The position numbers were made by a program, and so were the translations under genes. The notes beneath the pieces are model-generated. The model ran no database searches and was not told the DNA's origin. It worked only from the letters and a program-made list of their open reading frames with translations. DNA of 5,315 nucleotides from Reyranella sp. (lineage in GTDB: Bacteria > Pseudomonadota > Alphaproteobacteria > Reyranellales > Reyranellaceae), in assembly GCA_030681635.1 (NCBI GenBank), contig JAUXRT010000015.1, forward strand, positions 1 to 5,315, written 5' to 3'. The stretch's first letter is position 1; every line of letters starts with the position of its first letter. Of this stretch, positions 4,165-5,315 are shown piece after piece.

Positions 4165-4827
4165 ATGCCCGATTCAGTGTTGTCCCGTTCGCCTGCGCTC
4201 CTAGACGCCGCCGGTGCGGCCGCCCTGGTCGCTTCCTACGCCGCCGTCAGCGTCACCGCGGCGGTCAAAGACATCGGCCGCATCGACGCCCACATGGGCC
4301 GGTTCATTTCCCTTTCGCCCATGTGCCTGATCGCCACCGCCGACGCCGCGGGCAAGCAGGACGTGACGCCCCGCGGCGATCCGCCGGGCTCGTTCAAGGT
4401 GCTGGACGAGCACACGCTGGCGATCGCCGACCGGCCGGGCAACAACCGGCTCGATACGCTGAAAAACCTGCTCGAGAATCCCGAGATCGCGCTGATCTTC
4501 CTGCTGCCCGGCACCAACGAGACGGTGCGCATGGCCGGCACCGCGCGGCTGTCGGTCGATCCCGCGCTGCTCGAGTCCATGGCGGTCCAGGGCAAGGCGC
4601 CGAAATGCGCCATCGTCGTCTCGGTGCGCCAGGCCTATCTCCATTGCGCCAAGGCGCTGCTGCGCTCGAAGCTGTGGGCGCCTGACTATGTCCAGCCCAA
4701 GGGCACCTTCCCCTCGATCTCGCGGATGGTCGGCGACCAGATCGGCCTCAGCGAGGAGGAGAAGAAGAAGCGCGAGGCCGCGACCGAGATCGCCTACCGG
4801 GACGGGCTGTGGGCGCCTATCAAGTAA
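4165..4827 (+). CDS. Pyridoxamine 5'-phosphate oxidase-like FMN-dependent protein (PPOX class, MSMEG_1061/DR_2398-like)
   Basis: The 220-residue protein starts at the ATG at 4165 after GGAGGA (4153-4158). An in-frame ATG at 4096 lies upstream of the likely promoter and is rejected. The split-barrel flavin-binding fold is indicated by MCLIATAD (about 53-60), DVTPRGDPPG (66-75) and IADRPGNNRLDTLKNLLENPEIALIF (87-112). The last is the R-x-GN...D...N signature that binds FMN phosphate in this family. MAGTARL (123-129) and a C-terminal CAKALLRSKLW (161-171) are typical of the MSMEG_1061-type branch. Length matches that branch. Such proteins are probable flavin or F420-type oxidoreductases, soluble and usually dimeric. 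The substrate is unknown and the name does not imply vitamin B6 synthesis. A desaturase gene follows within 20 bp on the same strand, suggesting one transcript and perhaps a lipid- or redox-related role. Confidence 0.9.
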   Translation: MPDSVLSRSPALLDAAGAAALVASYAAVSVTAAVKDIGRIDAHMGRFISLSPMCLIATADAAGKQDVTPRGDPPGSFKVLDEHTLAIADRPGNNRLDTLKNLLENPEIALIFLLPGTNETVRMAGTARLSVDPALLESMAVQGKAPKCAIVVSVRQAYLHCAKALLRSKLWAPDYVQPKGTFPSISRMVGDQIGLSEEEKKKREAATEIAYRDGLWAPIK

Positions 4828-4847
4828 CCGGACAACGCGCCCGCCAG

Positions 4848-5315
4848 ATGCGGGTGGTGCCGGCCGAGGTGCTGAAACGCCTCTATGGCCGGTCCGACGC
4901 CAAGGGGTTTGTGCAGACCGGGGCGCATCTCGCTCTGCTGGTTTTGGGCGGCTGGCTGATTCTTGAAACCCGCGGCACCTGGTGGGTCGTGCCGGCGCTG
5001 CTGCTGCAGGCGGTGTTCGTGAACACGCTGTTCGGCGCCATGCACGAGTCCGTGCACTACGGTTCGTTCAAAACGCGCTGGCTGGCCGACGTGCTCGCCT
5101 TCTTCTCGGGCGCGGCGATCCTGAACAACGCTGGCTTCTACCGGCACTATCATCTGGCCCATCATCGCTACACGCAGGATCCCCTGCGCGATCCCGAGCT
5201 GATCACCTCGGGGACGCCCACGGGCTGGGGCAGCTATCTCTTTCGCGTGAGTTCGATCCCGTTCCTGATGATCCGCGCCCGCGACATTTTCCTGTTCCCC
5301 TTCGGCTTCAGGGGC
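4848..5315 (+). CDS. Fatty acid desaturase family membrane protein, N-terminal part (cut by window edge)
   Basis: From the ATG at 4848 the frame is open for 156 codons to the window end. Hydrophobic segments at about residues 24-39 and 45-63 precede the first histidine box HESVH (66-70). A further hydrophobic stretch (about 80-95) leads to the second box, RHYHLAHHRYTQD with H102-x-x-H105-H106. These boxes ligate the di-iron centre in integral-membrane desaturases and hydroxylases (FA_desaturase family). The third box expected near the C-terminus lies beyond the window. The HExxHxxxF form and DPxRDPEL after box two resemble bacterial desaturases acting on lipid or carotenoid-like substrates; the exact substrate is unknown. 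There is no good SD ahead of ATG 4848. A GTG at 4809, in frame and overlapping the PPOX-like gene, is a possible alternative start. The 20-bp gap suggests co-transcription. Confidence 0.88.
   Translation, partial: MRVVPAEVLKRLYGRSDAKGFVQTGAHLALLVLGGWLILETRGTWWVVPALLLQAVFVNTLFGAMHESVHYGSFKTRWLADVLAFFSGAAILNNAGFYRHYHLAHHRYTQDPLRDPELITSGTPTGWGSYLFRVSSIPFLMIRARDIFLFPFGFRG

Overview
The window reads as a piece of a GC-rich proteobacterial chromosome, most likely an alphaproteobacterium. Reasons are the strong G/C preference at third codon positions from about 1600 onward, clear AGGAGG-type ribosome binding sites, a GTCATCCCGA/TCGGGATGAC hairpin repeat of a style common in that group, and the kinds of gene present. 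A Rhodospirillales/Reyranella-like host is only a guess. The first 1.5 kb is visibly less GC-rich and has different codon use, which suggests that part was acquired horizontally.

Left part (1-1478, minus strand): an accessory/defence segment. A gene for a two-domain protein (N-terminal PD-(D/E)XK-type nuclease-like domain, C-terminal DUF5655-like domain) is followed 158 bp downstream by the start of a type I restriction-modification methyltransferase gene, hsdM, which runs off the left edge. The rest of the type I locus (hsdS, hsdR) presumably lies to the left.

Middle part (1602-4019): two paralogous small NTF2/SnoaL-like proteins on the plus strand (about 74% identical over 114 residues) alternate with two small single-pass membrane proteins of unknown function on the minus strand. 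The order is NTF2-A(+), TM-A(-), NTF2-B(+), TM-B(-). Between NTF2-A and TM-A lies a 655-bp gene-free stretch. It holds a REP-like hairpin, a 230-bp block of closely packed nested inverted repeats that could be a structured RNA, a GC-rich hairpin, and a cluster of TGTGACAC repeats. The TM-A/NTF2-B divergent spacer holds an operator-like array of TCTGGA half-sites spaced 15 bp apart and an 18-bp perfect palindrome.

Right part (4165-5315, plus strand): a probable two-gene operon. It encodes a pyridoxamine-5'-phosphate-oxidase-like (PPOX class) flavoprotein and, 20 bp on, a membrane fatty acid desaturase with HExxH and HxxHH histidine boxes, cut by the right edge.

No tRNA, rRNA, CRISPR array or intact insertion sequence was seen. 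The most interesting items are the candidate structured RNA at 2229-2456, the nuclease/DUF5655 gene beside hsdM, and the repeat arrays in the spacers around TM-A.
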